DNA of 35,944 nt from Campylobacteraceae bacterium (GTDB taxonomy: Bacteria; Campylobacterota; Campylobacteria; Campylobacterales; Arcobacteraceae), in the NCBI GenBank assembly GCA_018662405.1, contig JABJGE010000024.1, forward strand, positions 1 through 35,944, read 5' to 3'. The notes below the pieces were generated by a model. It had not been told where the DNA came from. It ran no database searches and was given only the letters and a program-made list of their open reading frames with translations. The translations under genes were made by a program, and so were the position numbers. Below, piece after piece: positions 28,344 through 35,428 of the stretch. How positions within the stretch are numbered: the stretch's first letter is position 1; every line of letters starts with the position of its first letter.

Positions 28344-28476
28344 TCCTTGTAAAAAAGGAAACTCACATGTATCAATTCTAAAAAGGGTTGTGTATTATAA
28401 ATACATGAATGGATGCAGAGGTAGATATTATGATTAATATCTAAATAAACCCAAAAATTATCTAGTCAAAAGACTA
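28344..28476 (+). promoter_or_regulatory. Structured 5' leader of rpsB, candidate ribosomal protein S2 control element
   Basis: The leader packs five perfect stems in 133 bases. A 5' hairpin TCCTT/AAGGA (28344-28348, 28355-28359). A closing stem GGGTT/AACCC (28385-28389, 28448-28452) enclosing two hairpins, TGTATT-ATA-AATACA (28391-28405) and a 9-bp stem TAGATATTA-TGAT-TAATATCTA (28422-28443). Last, TAGTC-AAAA-GACTA (28463-28476) just before the AAGG ribosome site. The middle part is a three-way junction with a 15-base purine-rich joint (28407-28421). Leaders of rpsB commonly mediate feedback by S2. No known motif is recognised here. Confidence 0.55.
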
Positions 28477-28491
28477 AAAGAAGGACATATT

Positions 28492-29268
28492 ATGGTTACT
28501 ATGAAAGACCTATTAGAATGTGGTGTACACTTTGGACACCAAACAAGAAGATGGAATCCAAAAATGAAAAAATACATTTTCGGAGTAAGAAAAAATATTT
28601 ATATTATTGATTTACAAAAAACATTAAGATACTTTAGATTTACGTATAATCTTGTAAGAGATGCTGCTGCTGAAGGTCAAACAATGATTTTTGTAGGAAC
28701 TAAAAAACAAGCAAGAGAAGCAATTAAAAAAGCTGCTGAAGATTGTGGTATGCCATATGTAAACAACAGATGGTTAGGTGGAATGTTAACAAACCACGAT
28801 ACAATCAAAAAAGGTCTAAGAAAATTAGAAATCATCAAAAAGATGAGAGAAGAAGGTCAAATGGATCTTTTAACTAAAAAAGAAGCATTAATGCTTACAA
28901 GAAAAGAAGCTAAATTAGAGTCTTACCTTGGTGGTATTAAAGAGATGAATAAAATGCCTGATATGATGTTTGTAATTGATGCAGTTAAAGAAAAAATTGC
29001 TATTTTAGAAGCTAGAAGATTAGGAATTAAAGTTTATGCTCCATTAGATACAAACTGTGATCCTGATTTAGTAGATTTCCCAATTCCAGGAAATGATGAT
29101 GCAATTAGATCTGTTCAATTATTCTGTAACGAAATGGCTGCAGCAATGAATGAAGGTAAAGCAGCAAGAGCTGAAGCTAATGGTGAAGAAGAAGTTGCTG
29201 TTGAAGTTTCTGCAGAAGAACAAGCTGAAGTAGTTGCGGAAGCTGTAGCAGAAGAAGAGTCTAAGTAA
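28492..29268 (+). CDS. rpsB: 30S ribosomal protein S2
   Basis: Ribosomal protein of the small-subunit head-body junction, needed for S1 binding (258 residues). The family start [25 protein letters not shown], given here as [15 protein letters not shown], is clear, as are [11 protein letters not shown] near residue 90 and the signature around [19 protein letters not shown] near 190. The last 35 residues are an acidic, alanine- and glutamate-rich tail beyond the conserved core. AAGG lies 7 bases before the ATG. It shares its last base with the tsf start, the usual S2-Ts gene pair. Confidence 0.98.
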   Translation: MVTMKDLLECGVHFGHQTRRWNPKMKKYIFGVRKNIYIIDLQKTLRYFRFTYNLVRDAAAEGQTMIFVGTKKQAREAIKKAAEDCGMPYVNNRWLGGMLTNHDTIKKGLRKLEIIKKMREEGQMDLLTKKEALMLTRKEAKLESYLGGIKEMNKMPDMMFVIDAVKEKIAILEARRLGIKVYAPLDTNCDPDLVDFPIPGNDDAIRSVQLFCNEMAAAMNEGKAARAEANGEEEVAVEVSAEEQAEVVAEAVAEEESK

Positions 29269-30320
29269 TGGCTGGAGCAACTCCTAAATTAATTAAAGAA
29301 TTAAGAGGATTATCTGGAGCTGGACTTAGTGACTGTAAAAAAGCACTAAATGAATGTGAAGGTGATATTGAAAAATCAATGGCATTCTTAAGAGAATCAG
29401 GACTTGCTAAAGCTGCTAAAAAAGCTGGTAATGTTGCTGCTGAAGGTTTAGTTTCTATTTTAATTAATGAAGATTTTACAAAAGCTACGCTTGCTGAAAT
29501 TAATTCTCAAACAGATTTTGTTGCTAAGAATGATGATTTTATCAATCTTAAAAATGAAATTACTGCTCATGTTCAAGTAACAGGTTCTACTACTACTGAA
29601 GAACTTAATTCAACTACTATTAATGGTACTAACTTTGAAGAGTATTTAAATGGTAGAATTGCTATTATTGGTGAGAATATTGTTGCTAGAAGAATGGCTA
29701 CAGTTTCAACTGATACTGGTGTTGTAAATGGTTATGTTCATACAAATGGTAAAGTTGGTGTTATTTTATCTGCTACTTGTGCTCCTGAAGCAAAAGAAAA
29801 AGCAGCAGCACTTCTTAAATCATTAGGTATGCATGCAGCTGCTATGAAACCATCTGTAATCTCATATGAAGATTTAGATCCTGAGTTTGTAGAATCTGAA
29901 AATAAAGCAATTATTGCTGATATTGAAAAAGAGAATATTGAGTTACATAGACTTGGTAAACCTGAGAAAAATATCCCATTATTTGTATCAAAATCTCAAT
30001 TAACTGAAGAAGCATTAGATGCTGCTAAAGCTGACATGAGAACTGAATTACTTGCACAAGGTAAACCAGAAAAAATTATTGATAATATCTTAAAAGGTAA
30101 AATCGAAAGATTTATTGAAGATAATACTCAATTAGATGCAACTCATGCATTATTAACTCAAAAATTTGTAATGGATGACAGTAAAACTGTTGCTCAAGCA
30201 ATTGCTGATGTTGACGCTTCAATTAAATTAGTAGACTACATTAAGTTTGAACTTGGTGAAGGTATTGAAAAAGTTGAAGAAGACTTTGCTGCAGAAGTAG
30301 CAGCTCAAATGGGTAAATAA
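29268..30320 (+). CDS. tsf: Elongation factor Ts
   Basis: Nucleotide exchange factor that releases GDP from EF-Tu (350 residues, longer than the 283 of E. coli, as in relatives). The UBA-like N-terminal domain has LIKELRGLSGAGLSDCKKAL, and the core has EINSQTDFVAKND near residue 78, whose TDFV segment contacts the EF-Tu G domain. GKVGVILS near 161 and the coiled-coil region toward the C terminus are also visible. It is translated right after rpsB with a one-base overlap. Its stop codon lies inside a terminator hairpin. Confidence 0.97.
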   Translation: MAGATPKLIKELRGLSGAGLSDCKKALNECEGDIEKSMAFLRESGLAKAAKKAGNVAAEGLVSILINEDFTKATLAEINSQTDFVAKNDDFINLKNEITAHVQVTGSTTTEELNSTTINGTNFEEYLNGRIAIIGENIVARRMATVSTDTGVVNGYVHTNGKVGVILSATCAPEAKEKAAALLKSLGMHAAAMKPSVISYEDLDPEFVESENKAIIADIEKENIELHRLGKPEKNIPLFVSKSQLTEEALDAAKADMRTELLAQGKPEKIIDNILKGKIERFIEDNTQLDATHALLTQKFVMDDSKTVAQAIADVDASIKLVDYIKFELGEGIEKVEEDFAAEVAAQMGK

Positions 30321-30329
30321 TACCCTTTT
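30311..30329 (+). terminator. Terminator of the rpsB-tsf operon
   Basis: GGGTA-AATAA-TACCC followed by TTTT, with the tsf stop codon in the loop. The stem is short (5 bp), and the next gene starts 22 bases later, so read-through is likely. Confidence 0.55.
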
Positions 30330-30350
30330 GAATTTATAGGTTTGGTCAAA

Positions 30351-31028
30351 ATGGATACTATGATACAAAATTTAGACCAAACCAATTCTTTGCTTCAAGC
30401 AAAGAATATCTCACATAGTTTTGATTATCAACTTTTTGATAATATAAATCTTTCATTAAAAAATCATGAATCAATTGCAATTATTGGAATAAGTGGATGT
30501 GGTAAATCTACATTTTTAAATATACTCTCTTCATTATTAACTCCTGATAAGGGTGAAGTTATTTATGAAAATAAGAATATTTATAAGTGTAAAGAAAATG
30601 AACTTACAGAGATAAGACGAGATAAATTTGGTATAATATTCCAATCACATTATTTATTTAGAGGTTTTAATGCGCAAGAGAATTTAGAAATATCTTCTTT
30701 ATTGAGTGGTGAGCCTATAGATGATAATTTAATAAAAAGTCTTAATATTGATTTTGTAATGGATCAAAATATTGGTGAATTAAGTGGTGGACAGCAACAA
30801 AGATTATCAATTGCTAGAGTATTAACAAAAAAGCCCGCTATTATATTTGCAGATGAACCTACAGGTAATTTAGATAAAGAAACAGCGTTAGATGTTATGA
30901 ATGTGTTGTTTGAATATATAAATAATAATAATTCAGGTTTAATTATAGTTACACATGAAGATAAAATTGCTTATGAATGTGACCATGTATATAAATTTGA
31001 TGATAATAATTTAAAGAAGATAAAATAA
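30351..31028 (+). CDS. ABC transporter ATPase, LolD-like
   Basis: An ABC-type ATPase of the MacB/LolD/FtsE class (225 residues from the ATG at 30351). A TTG three codons earlier is in frame but only one base after the AGG, while the ATG has it 10 bases upstream. Walker A GISGCGKST lies near residue 48, the Q-loop is in IIFQSHYLFRGF, the signature is LSGGQQQRLSIAR and Walker B IIFADEPTGNLD, followed by the VTHED switch. LolD works with LolC/E to move lipoproteins to the outer membrane. No permease gene is adjacent, so the LolD call is by sequence class only. It overlaps the next gene by one base. Confidence 0.85.
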   Translation: MDTMIQNLDQTNSLLQAKNISHSFDYQLFDNINLSLKNHESIAIIGISGCGKSTFLNILSSLLTPDKGEVIYENKNIYKCKENELTEIRRDKFGIIFQSHYLFRGFNAQENLEISSLLSGEPIDDNLIKSLNIDFVMDQNIGELSGGQQQRLSIARVLTKKPAIIFADEPTGNLDKETALDVMNVLFEYINNNNSGLIIVTHEDKIAYECDHVYKFDDNNLKKIK

Positions 31029-31558
31029 TGAAAATATTACTATTAACAAACAGCGATATAGTATCTAAAATAATAAAATTATCATTAGATAGTTTAAATA
31101 TTGAATCTAAAATAGTTCATGATATTAATGATTTAGAATCTGCTGATATACTATTAGTGGATGATAAATTTAAAGATATAAATTTTAATATTATGAATAA
31201 TTTTAGTTCGTCTATTGGTATAATTACAGATGATACAACACTCAAATTAGATGCAAATCATTTTATAATAAATAGACCATTTTTACCATCATCATTCATA
31301 AAGATTATAAAAGAGAATATTAAGCTAATAAATAGAGAAAATTGTATAGTTACTAATAGTTTTGATGATGAAAGTATAGTAAAAATTGATTCACTTGATG
31401 CGCTTACAAGTCCACTTAATCAAGATGAAATTATTTCATTAAAAGATATATTAATAAAAGATCATGCTATAGATGAAGTTATTGAGGATGAGAATATTTC
31501 TGAACTTGATGAAATTATTGATAACGCAATTGCTCAATTGAAGGATGATAATGAATAA
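31028..31558 (+). CDS. Acidic protein with a degenerate receiver-like domain
   Basis: A 176-residue, strongly acidic protein. The first 100 residues follow the alternating strand-helix order of response regulator receivers: MKILLLTNS, then ADILLVDD at the usual phosphoacceptor strand, IGIITDD, and INRPFLPSSFIKIIKENI at the end. The N-terminal acidic pair is replaced by TNSD and the conserved Lys-Pro by Arg-Pro, so phosphorylation is doubtful. The remaining 75 residues are rich in D, E and I, probably helical. No output domain is seen. Overlaps with a LolD-like ATPase (1 base) and gmk (8 bases) show cotranscription, but suggest no clear function. Confidence 0.7.
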   Translation: MKILLLTNSDIVSKIIKLSLDSLNIESKIVHDINDLESADILLVDDKFKDINFNIMNNFSSSIGIITDDTTLKLDANHFIINRPFLPSSFIKIIKENIKLINRENCIVTNSFDDESIVKIDSLDALTSPLNQDEIISLKDILIKDHAIDEVIEDENISELDEIIDNAIAQLKDDNE

Positions 31559-32177
31559 TTTATTAAATAAGGGTTCTATAATAGTTATTTCTGGACCTAG
31601 CGGCTGCGGTAAAAGCTCTTTACTAAAAGAAGTATATAAATATATAGATAATTATTATTTTTCTATATCTACAACTACAAGACAAATTAGAGATGGTGAA
31701 TCAAATGGTATTGATTATCATTTTGTATCAAAAGAAGAATTTGAAAAAGATATTGAAGCAGGTAATTTTTTAGAATGGGCGCAAGTTCATGGAAACTACT
31801 ATGGTACATCGCTAAAATTAATTACAGAAGCATTAGAATTAAAAAAAATAGTTATATTTGATATTGATGTACAAGGACATGATATTGTTAGAGAGAAGTT
31901 AGATGCTATTACAACATCTGTATTTATCACAACACCATCTTTGGATGAATTAAGTAATAGACTTACATCAAGAGCAACGGATACTGATGAAGTAATTAAT
32001 AATCGAATTAAAAATTCAAAAATAGAAATACAAAAAATACAAAAATATGATTATTTTATTATTAATGATAATTTAGAATTAGCATCTAAACAGTTATTAA
32101 ATGTAATAGAGTGTTCAAAAATCAAAACTTCATTATTTGATAAAGATATGATTATAGAAAAATGGCTATCTAATTAA
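31551..32177 (+). CDS. gmk: Guanylate kinase
   Basis: Phosphorylates GMP to GDP with ATP (208 residues from ATG 31551). The start two codons earlier is directly against the AAGG ribosome site, so the later ATG, 6 bases away, is preferred. The P-loop GPSGCGKSSL lies near residue 14, the GMP-binding segment STTTRQIRDGESNGIDYHFV near 38 (quoted here as TTTRQIRDGE), GNFLEWAQVHGNYYGT near 71 and IFDIDVQG near 97. The lid region ITTPSLDELSNRL follows. It overlaps the acidic gene by 8 bases. Confidence 0.96.
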   Translation: MNNLLNKGSIIVISGPSGCGKSSLLKEVYKYIDNYYFSISTTTRQIRDGESNGIDYHFVSKEEFEKDIEAGNFLEWAQVHGNYYGTSLKLITEALELKKIVIFDIDVQGHDIVREKLDAITTSVFITTPSLDELSNRLTSRATDTDEVINNRIKNSKIEIQKIQKYDYFIINDNLELASKQLLNVIECSKIKTSLFDKDMIIEKWLSN

Positions 32178-32235
32178 TATAGCCTTAAATAACATTAAGT
32201 TAATATGCCATACTTTAAAAGATAAGCATTGAGAG

Positions 32236-32241
32236 TATAAT
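32236..32241 (+). promoter_or_regulatory. -10 box of the SRP RNA gene
   Basis: TATAAT about 16 bases before the inferred 5' end of the SRP RNA. Confidence 0.6.
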
Positions 32242-32256
32242 AAATTTATACTTTGA

Positions 32257-32364
32257 ATGCTTCTCTTTAGACCTTTGCAACTATATTTAAGAGCAACGCC
32301 CCAGGATGGGAACATAGCAAGGCACTTTTTTATATGGTGTGTTTAGGTATCTGGAGAGGAGTAC
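32257..32364 (+). ncRNA. ffs: Signal recognition particle 4.5S RNA
   Basis: Small SRP RNA that binds Ffh and targets nascent membrane proteins. The apical domain is diagnostic: CAGG-ATG-GGAA-CAT-AGCA at 32302-32319 gives the symmetric Ffh-binding loop under a GGAA tetraloop, closed by GCC/GGC (32298-32300 with 32321-32323). Further paired segments are CTATAT/ATATGG (32281-32286, 32332-32337) and a 12-bp terminal helix CTTCTCTTTAGA/TCTGGAGAGGAG (32260-32271, 32350-32361). The whole folds as one long hairpin of about 108 bases without an Alu domain. The exact ends are estimated from the terminal helix and promoter. Confidence 0.92.
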
Positions 32365-32386
32365 TTTTAGATTAAATCTAAAAAGT
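32363..32386. terminator. Inverted repeat between ffs and the HTH gene, possible bidirectional terminator
   Basis: ACTTTTAGAT (32363-32372) and ATCTAAAAAGT (32376-32386) pair around a TAA loop with one unpaired A. It spans the stop codon of the minus-strand HTH gene and the end of ffs. There is no clean T run on either strand. Confidence 0.35.
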
Positions 32387-32942
32387 CACTCTTATATATT
32401 ATAATACTCTTTGAACTTGAACTATATATAAATCTTTTATCCCCACTTTTTATTTTATCAAGAATAATAGATTTTATCTCTAAATCTGTTTTATTATACT
32501 TTCTCATCATTAAAAAAAAGTCTTTAATATCGATTAGATCCATTTTTGAACTATCATTATTATTTTTATGCTCAAGTGCATATATATTTTTCATTTCATT
32601 AAATGCTGATTGTAATAATGATATTTCTGATTTAAATACAGATATAATTTGTTCTTGATTCATCTCTAATCTTTTTATTTCATTTTCATATTGATGTTTC
32701 ATTTGTTTTAGATATTTTTTTAATAACTTTATGTGTATATCTTTTTGTTCACTAATATCATTATTTAGAGAATTGTTAGGAGTAGATATTGTATCTTGTT
32801 CATTTATATATACAAGAGTACGGCCATCTTTTTTAATTGCTTTTAATTGGCCATTTTTTATTCTATAGTGGACACCTTGAACTGAAAGGTTTAGTATTTG
32901 TGCAGCTTGTGCACTTGTTACTAATCTTTGTCCACTATTCAT
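32367..32942 (-). CDS. Putative DNA-binding protein: MerR/excisionase-type HTH with coiled coil
   Basis: A 191-residue protein. Residues 6-45 read as a winged HTH of the excisionase/MerR class (LVTSAQAAQILNLSVQGVHYRI, then KNGQLKAIKKDGRTLVY), quoted in parts. Residues about 65-125 form a long charged helix with heptad-like hydrophobic spacing, probably a coiled coil for dimerisation. The C-terminal 60 residues are rich in I, K, D and S, with no recognised motif. It is the last gene of the peb4-fba-queF string, two bases after queF. It may be a regulator or a chromosome-associated protein. I do not recognise a named family. Confidence 0.75.
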   Translation of the reverse strand: MNSGQRLVTSAQAAQILNLSVQGVHYRIKNGQLKAIKKDGRTLVYINEQDTISTPNNSLNNDISEQKDIHIKLLKKYLKQMKHQYENEIKRLEMNQEQIISVFKSEISLLQSAFNEMKNIYALEHKNNNDSSKMDLIDIKDFFLMMRKYNKTDLEIKSIILDKIKSGDKRFIYSSSSKSIIIYKSDFLDLI

Positions 32943-32944
32943 TT

Positions 32945-33343
32945 TTAGATATTATCTTCGCTATTAATTTCAATTATAGTATGTACATTCCCTCTAGGAT
33001 TATAGTCTGCTATAACTTTCATAGATTTTGGTTGTAGTTTTGTAAATAAACTATCATATATTTCATTTGCTGAATTCTCATGTGAAATATGTCTATTCAT
33101 AAAACTATTAATGTATAGTTTTAAAGCTTTTAACTCTATAACTTTGTTATTAGGTACATATGATAATTTTATTGTAGCAAAATCTGGATAACCACTTCTT
33201 GGACATTTACACATAAACTCTGGTAAATCTATATTTATTGTATAGTTCTTTTTATGTTCATTTGGCCAAAAATTTTCTTCTGAATTAATATCAAAGTTAT
33301 TAATTTCATCTTCACCATATTTACAATTAATTGTATCTGACAT
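32945..33343 (-). CDS. queF: NADPH-dependent preQ0 reductase QueF
   Basis: Reduces the nitrile of 7-cyano-7-deazaguanine (preQ0) to the aminomethyl group of preQ1 in queuosine synthesis (132 residues, single-domain type I enzyme with tunnel fold). The catalytic cysteine is in CKCPRSGYPDFA near residue 47, with the following aspartate as proton donor, and the NADPH-binding QueF motif appears as ELKALKLY near 71. RHISHENSANEI near 84 is also typical. It pairs functionally with queH at 7592. The fba gene ends 11 bases upstream and the HTH gene starts two bases after it. Confidence 0.96.
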   Translation of the reverse strand: MSDTINCKYGEDEINNFDINSEENFWPNEHKKNYTINIDLPEFMCKCPRSGYPDFATIKLSYVPNNKVIELKALKLYINSFMNRHISHENSANEIYDSLFTKLQPKSMKVIADYNPRGNVHTIIEINSEDNI

Positions 33344-33354
33344 TGTACTTCTAC

Positions 33355-34422
33355 CTAATTCTTATTAATTGAGCATAGATCACTATATGCTACTTCTAGT
33401 CTTGCAATTAAACTTTCCTGACCACTTCTTAACCATTTTCTAGGATCATAATAACCTTTATTAGGCTTCTCTTCTCCCTGTGGATTTCCAATTTGTCCTT
33501 GAAGGTAATCATTATTTTTTTCTACGAAACCTTTTACTCCATCCCAAAATGCCCATTGAGTATCAGTATCAATATTCATTTTAATTACACCATATGAAAT
33601 AGCTTCTCTAATCTCTTCTAATGTACTTCCTGATCCACCGTGAAAAACAAAATCAACAGGTTTTGAAGATGTATTGTATTTCTCTTCAATATACTTTTGA
33701 GAATTATCTAAAATTTTTGGAGTTAATACCACATTTCCTGGTTTATATACACCATGAACATTTCCAAAGCTTGCAGCAATAGTGAAGTTTTCATTAACTT
33801 CTTGAAGTTTTTCATATGCAAATGCAACTTCTTGGGGTTGAGTATATAATAATGCATTGTCTATATCTGTATTATCAACACCATCCTCTTCACCACCAGT
33901 AATACCAAGTTCAATTTCAATCATCATATCCATACTAGACATTCTTTTGAAATATTCTACACATGTACCAATATTTTCTTCAAGAGGTTCTTCACTTAAA
34001 TCTAACATATGAGAACTATAAAGTGGTCTACCAGTTGCTTTGTAATTTGCTTCACTTGCATCTAATAAACCATCAATCCAAGGTAATAGTTTTCTTGCTG
34101 CATGATCTGTATGCAGAACTACTGCTACACCATATGCTTGTGCCATAGTATGAATATGCTGTGCACCACTTATTGCTCCTAAGATTGCAGCATTGTTAGC
34201 TTTACAACCTTTCCCAGCAAAAAATTGTGCCCCACCATTACTAAATTGAATAATTATAGGTGAATTAACTTTTGCAGCAGCTTCTAATAGTGCATTTACA
34301 GATTCTGTATTTACAACATTTACAGCAGGAATTGCAAAATTATTCTCTTTTGCATATGCAAATAATTTTTTTGTTTCACTTCCTGTAAGTACTCCTGGTT
34401 TTACAATATTTAATATACTCAT
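33355..34422 (-). CDS. fba: Class II fructose-bisphosphate aldolase
   Basis: Zinc-dependent aldolase of glycolysis and gluconeogenesis, joining dihydroxyacetone phosphate and glyceraldehyde 3-phosphate (355 residues, class IIA). Zinc and active-site motifs are visible: HTDHAARKLLPW near residue 106, ELGITGGEEDGVDN near 178, FGNVHGVYKPG near 222, VFHGGSGS near 265 and MNIDTDTQWAF near 287. In many Campylobacterota, which lack a full glycolysis, it serves mainly gluconeogenesis. It follows peb4 by 8 bases, the same neighbour order as in Campylobacter and Helicobacter. Confidence 0.97.
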   Translation of the reverse strand: MSILNIVKPGVLTGSETKKLFAYAKENNFAIPAVNVVNTESVNALLEAAAKVNSPIIIQFSNGGAQFFAGKGCKANNAAILGAISGAQHIHTMAQAYGVAVVLHTDHAARKLLPWIDGLLDASEANYKATGRPLYSSHMLDLSEEPLEENIGTCVEYFKRMSSMDMMIEIELGITGGEEDGVDNTDIDNALLYTQPQEVAFAYEKLQEVNENFTIAASFGNVHGVYKPGNVVLTPKILDNSQKYIEEKYNTSSKPVDFVFHGGSGSTLEEIREAISYGVIKMNIDTDTQWAFWDGVKGFVEKNNDYLQGQIGNPQGEEKPNKGYYDPRKWLRSGQESLIARLEVAYSDLCSINKN

Positions 34423-34430
34423 TTTGTACC

Positions 34431-35240
34431 TTATTTACTTAATTTAATTGTAGCTTTAGCTTTTAGTTTTTCTACTGTATCTTTAACACTTTTTAGAAAT
34501 TTTTCTTGACCAACTACTTGATGTATTTTTGGTTTTGCATTTTCATAATTAGCAATACCTTCTGCTTTTTTATCTTCTAAATAGATAACGTGAAAACCGA
34601 ATTGTGTTTTTACAGGAGTAGATGTAATTGTGTCTTTTTTAAGTGCTGCAGCTGCCTTTGAAAATTCTGGTACCATTTGTTTTGATTCAAACCAACCAAG
34701 GTCACCACCATTTACTCCACTAGGACCAGTTGATTTTTCTTTAGCTAATTTAATAAATTCAGCCTTTAAATCTTTAGATTTATTTAGCTGAGTAATTAAT
34801 TCTTTTGCTACTTTTTCATCAGCTACTAAAATATGTCTAGCTTTTAATACAGCTTTTTGAGTAAATTTATCTTTATTAGCTTTGTAAAATGTTTTTAAAT
34901 CTTCTTCTGTAACATTAATTGATTTTGATTCTTTTTGCATCCAAAATTCTAATGCTAAATCATTTTTAAGTTTATTAAGCGCATCATTGAATGCAGGTTC
35001 TTTTGTGATACCAGATTTAAGTGCATTTTGTGCTAATAGTTTTGTATCCACTACTTGATTAATAACTTTTTCTTGTACATCTTTTGGTAATGAATCATAA
35101 TTAACTTTGTTATCTCTAATTACCATTTTTATATCTGCAGCCGTTATTGCTTCACCATTTACACTACCATAGTTTTGTACTGCTTGAATATTAGTTGTAA
35201 GAACTAATGATGCAACAGAAGCTAAAATAATTTTTTTCAT
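34431..35240 (-). CDS. peb4: Periplasmic peptidyl-prolyl isomerase, PEB4/Cbf2 type
   Basis: Parvulin-type foldase and chaperone for outer-membrane proteins, SurA-like in design (269 residues). A signal peptide of about 20 residues ends at NIQA. An N-terminal helical chaperone part follows, then the parvulin domain from about residue 135: LKARHILVADEKVAKEL, STGPSGVNGGDLGWF, MVPEFSKAA and TQFGFHVIYLE. The last 40 residues form a helix that rejoins the chaperone part in homologues. PEB4 of Campylobacter jejuni has the same length and fba neighbour. It is the first gene of the operon, with a 26-bp dyad upstream. Confidence 0.92.
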   Translation of the reverse strand: MKKIILASVASLVLTTNIQAVQNYGSVNGEAITAADIKMVIRDNKVNYDSLPKDVQEKVINQVVDTKLLAQNALKSGITKEPAFNDALNKLKNDLALEFWMQKESKSINVTEEDLKTFYKANKDKFTQKAVLKARHILVADEKVAKELITQLNKSKDLKAEFIKLAKEKSTGPSGVNGGDLGWFESKQMVPEFSKAAAALKKDTITSTPVKTQFGFHVIYLEDKKAEGIANYENAKPKIHQVVGQEKFLKSVKDTVEKLKAKATIKLSK

Positions 35241-35263
35241 TCTTTATGCCTTTTATTTTATAT

Positions 35264-35289
35264 ATATTTAGGATATATTATCTAAATAT
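35264..35289. promoter_or_regulatory. 26-bp dyad in the peb4/cosR intergenic region
   Basis: Perfect 8-bp arms ATATTTAG and CTAAATAT with a 10-base spacer, 24 bases before the peb4 start. The size and symmetry suit a dimeric regulator, and the region is very AT-rich. It would lie at or near the peb4 promoter core, so binding could block it. Confidence 0.4.
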
Positions 35290-35379
35290 TAGTAGTAAGT
35301 GGCTTAGGTTAATATAGTCAATTCTTAAAAAATTTTGAAATTTAGCTTAAGAATACTTTAAAATATCTCTTTTTTATGG

Positions 35380-35417
35380 TACAATTCGCGAATTATTAAA
35401 TAAGGCTTAATGCCTTA
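35380..35417 (+). promoter_or_regulatory. cosR promoter -10 box, palindrome and leader hairpin
   Basis: TACAAT at 35380-35385 lies 43 bases before the cosR start. It is overlapped by the perfect 12-base palindrome AATTCGCGAATT (35383-35394), at the likely transcription start. A 6-bp hairpin TAAGGC/GCCTTA (35401-35406, 35412-35417) follows, ending just before the GGAG ribosome site. Confidence 0.5.
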
Positions 35418-35428
35418 ATGGAGAAAAT

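Noticed and set aside
28405-28437. Possible 10-codon leader peptide in the rpsB leader, from the ATG at 28405
   Set aside because: No ribosome site precedes it, its ATG lies in a hairpin, and its codons show no repeated amino acid as in attenuators.
30342-30350. TTG start of the LolD-like gene, adding 3 residues
   Set aside because: It is only one base away from the AGG, whereas the ATG at 30351 has a workable distance.
34431-35240. Calling the foldase SurA
   Set aside because: It has only one parvulin domain, and its length and fba neighbour fit PEB4/Cbf2 better.
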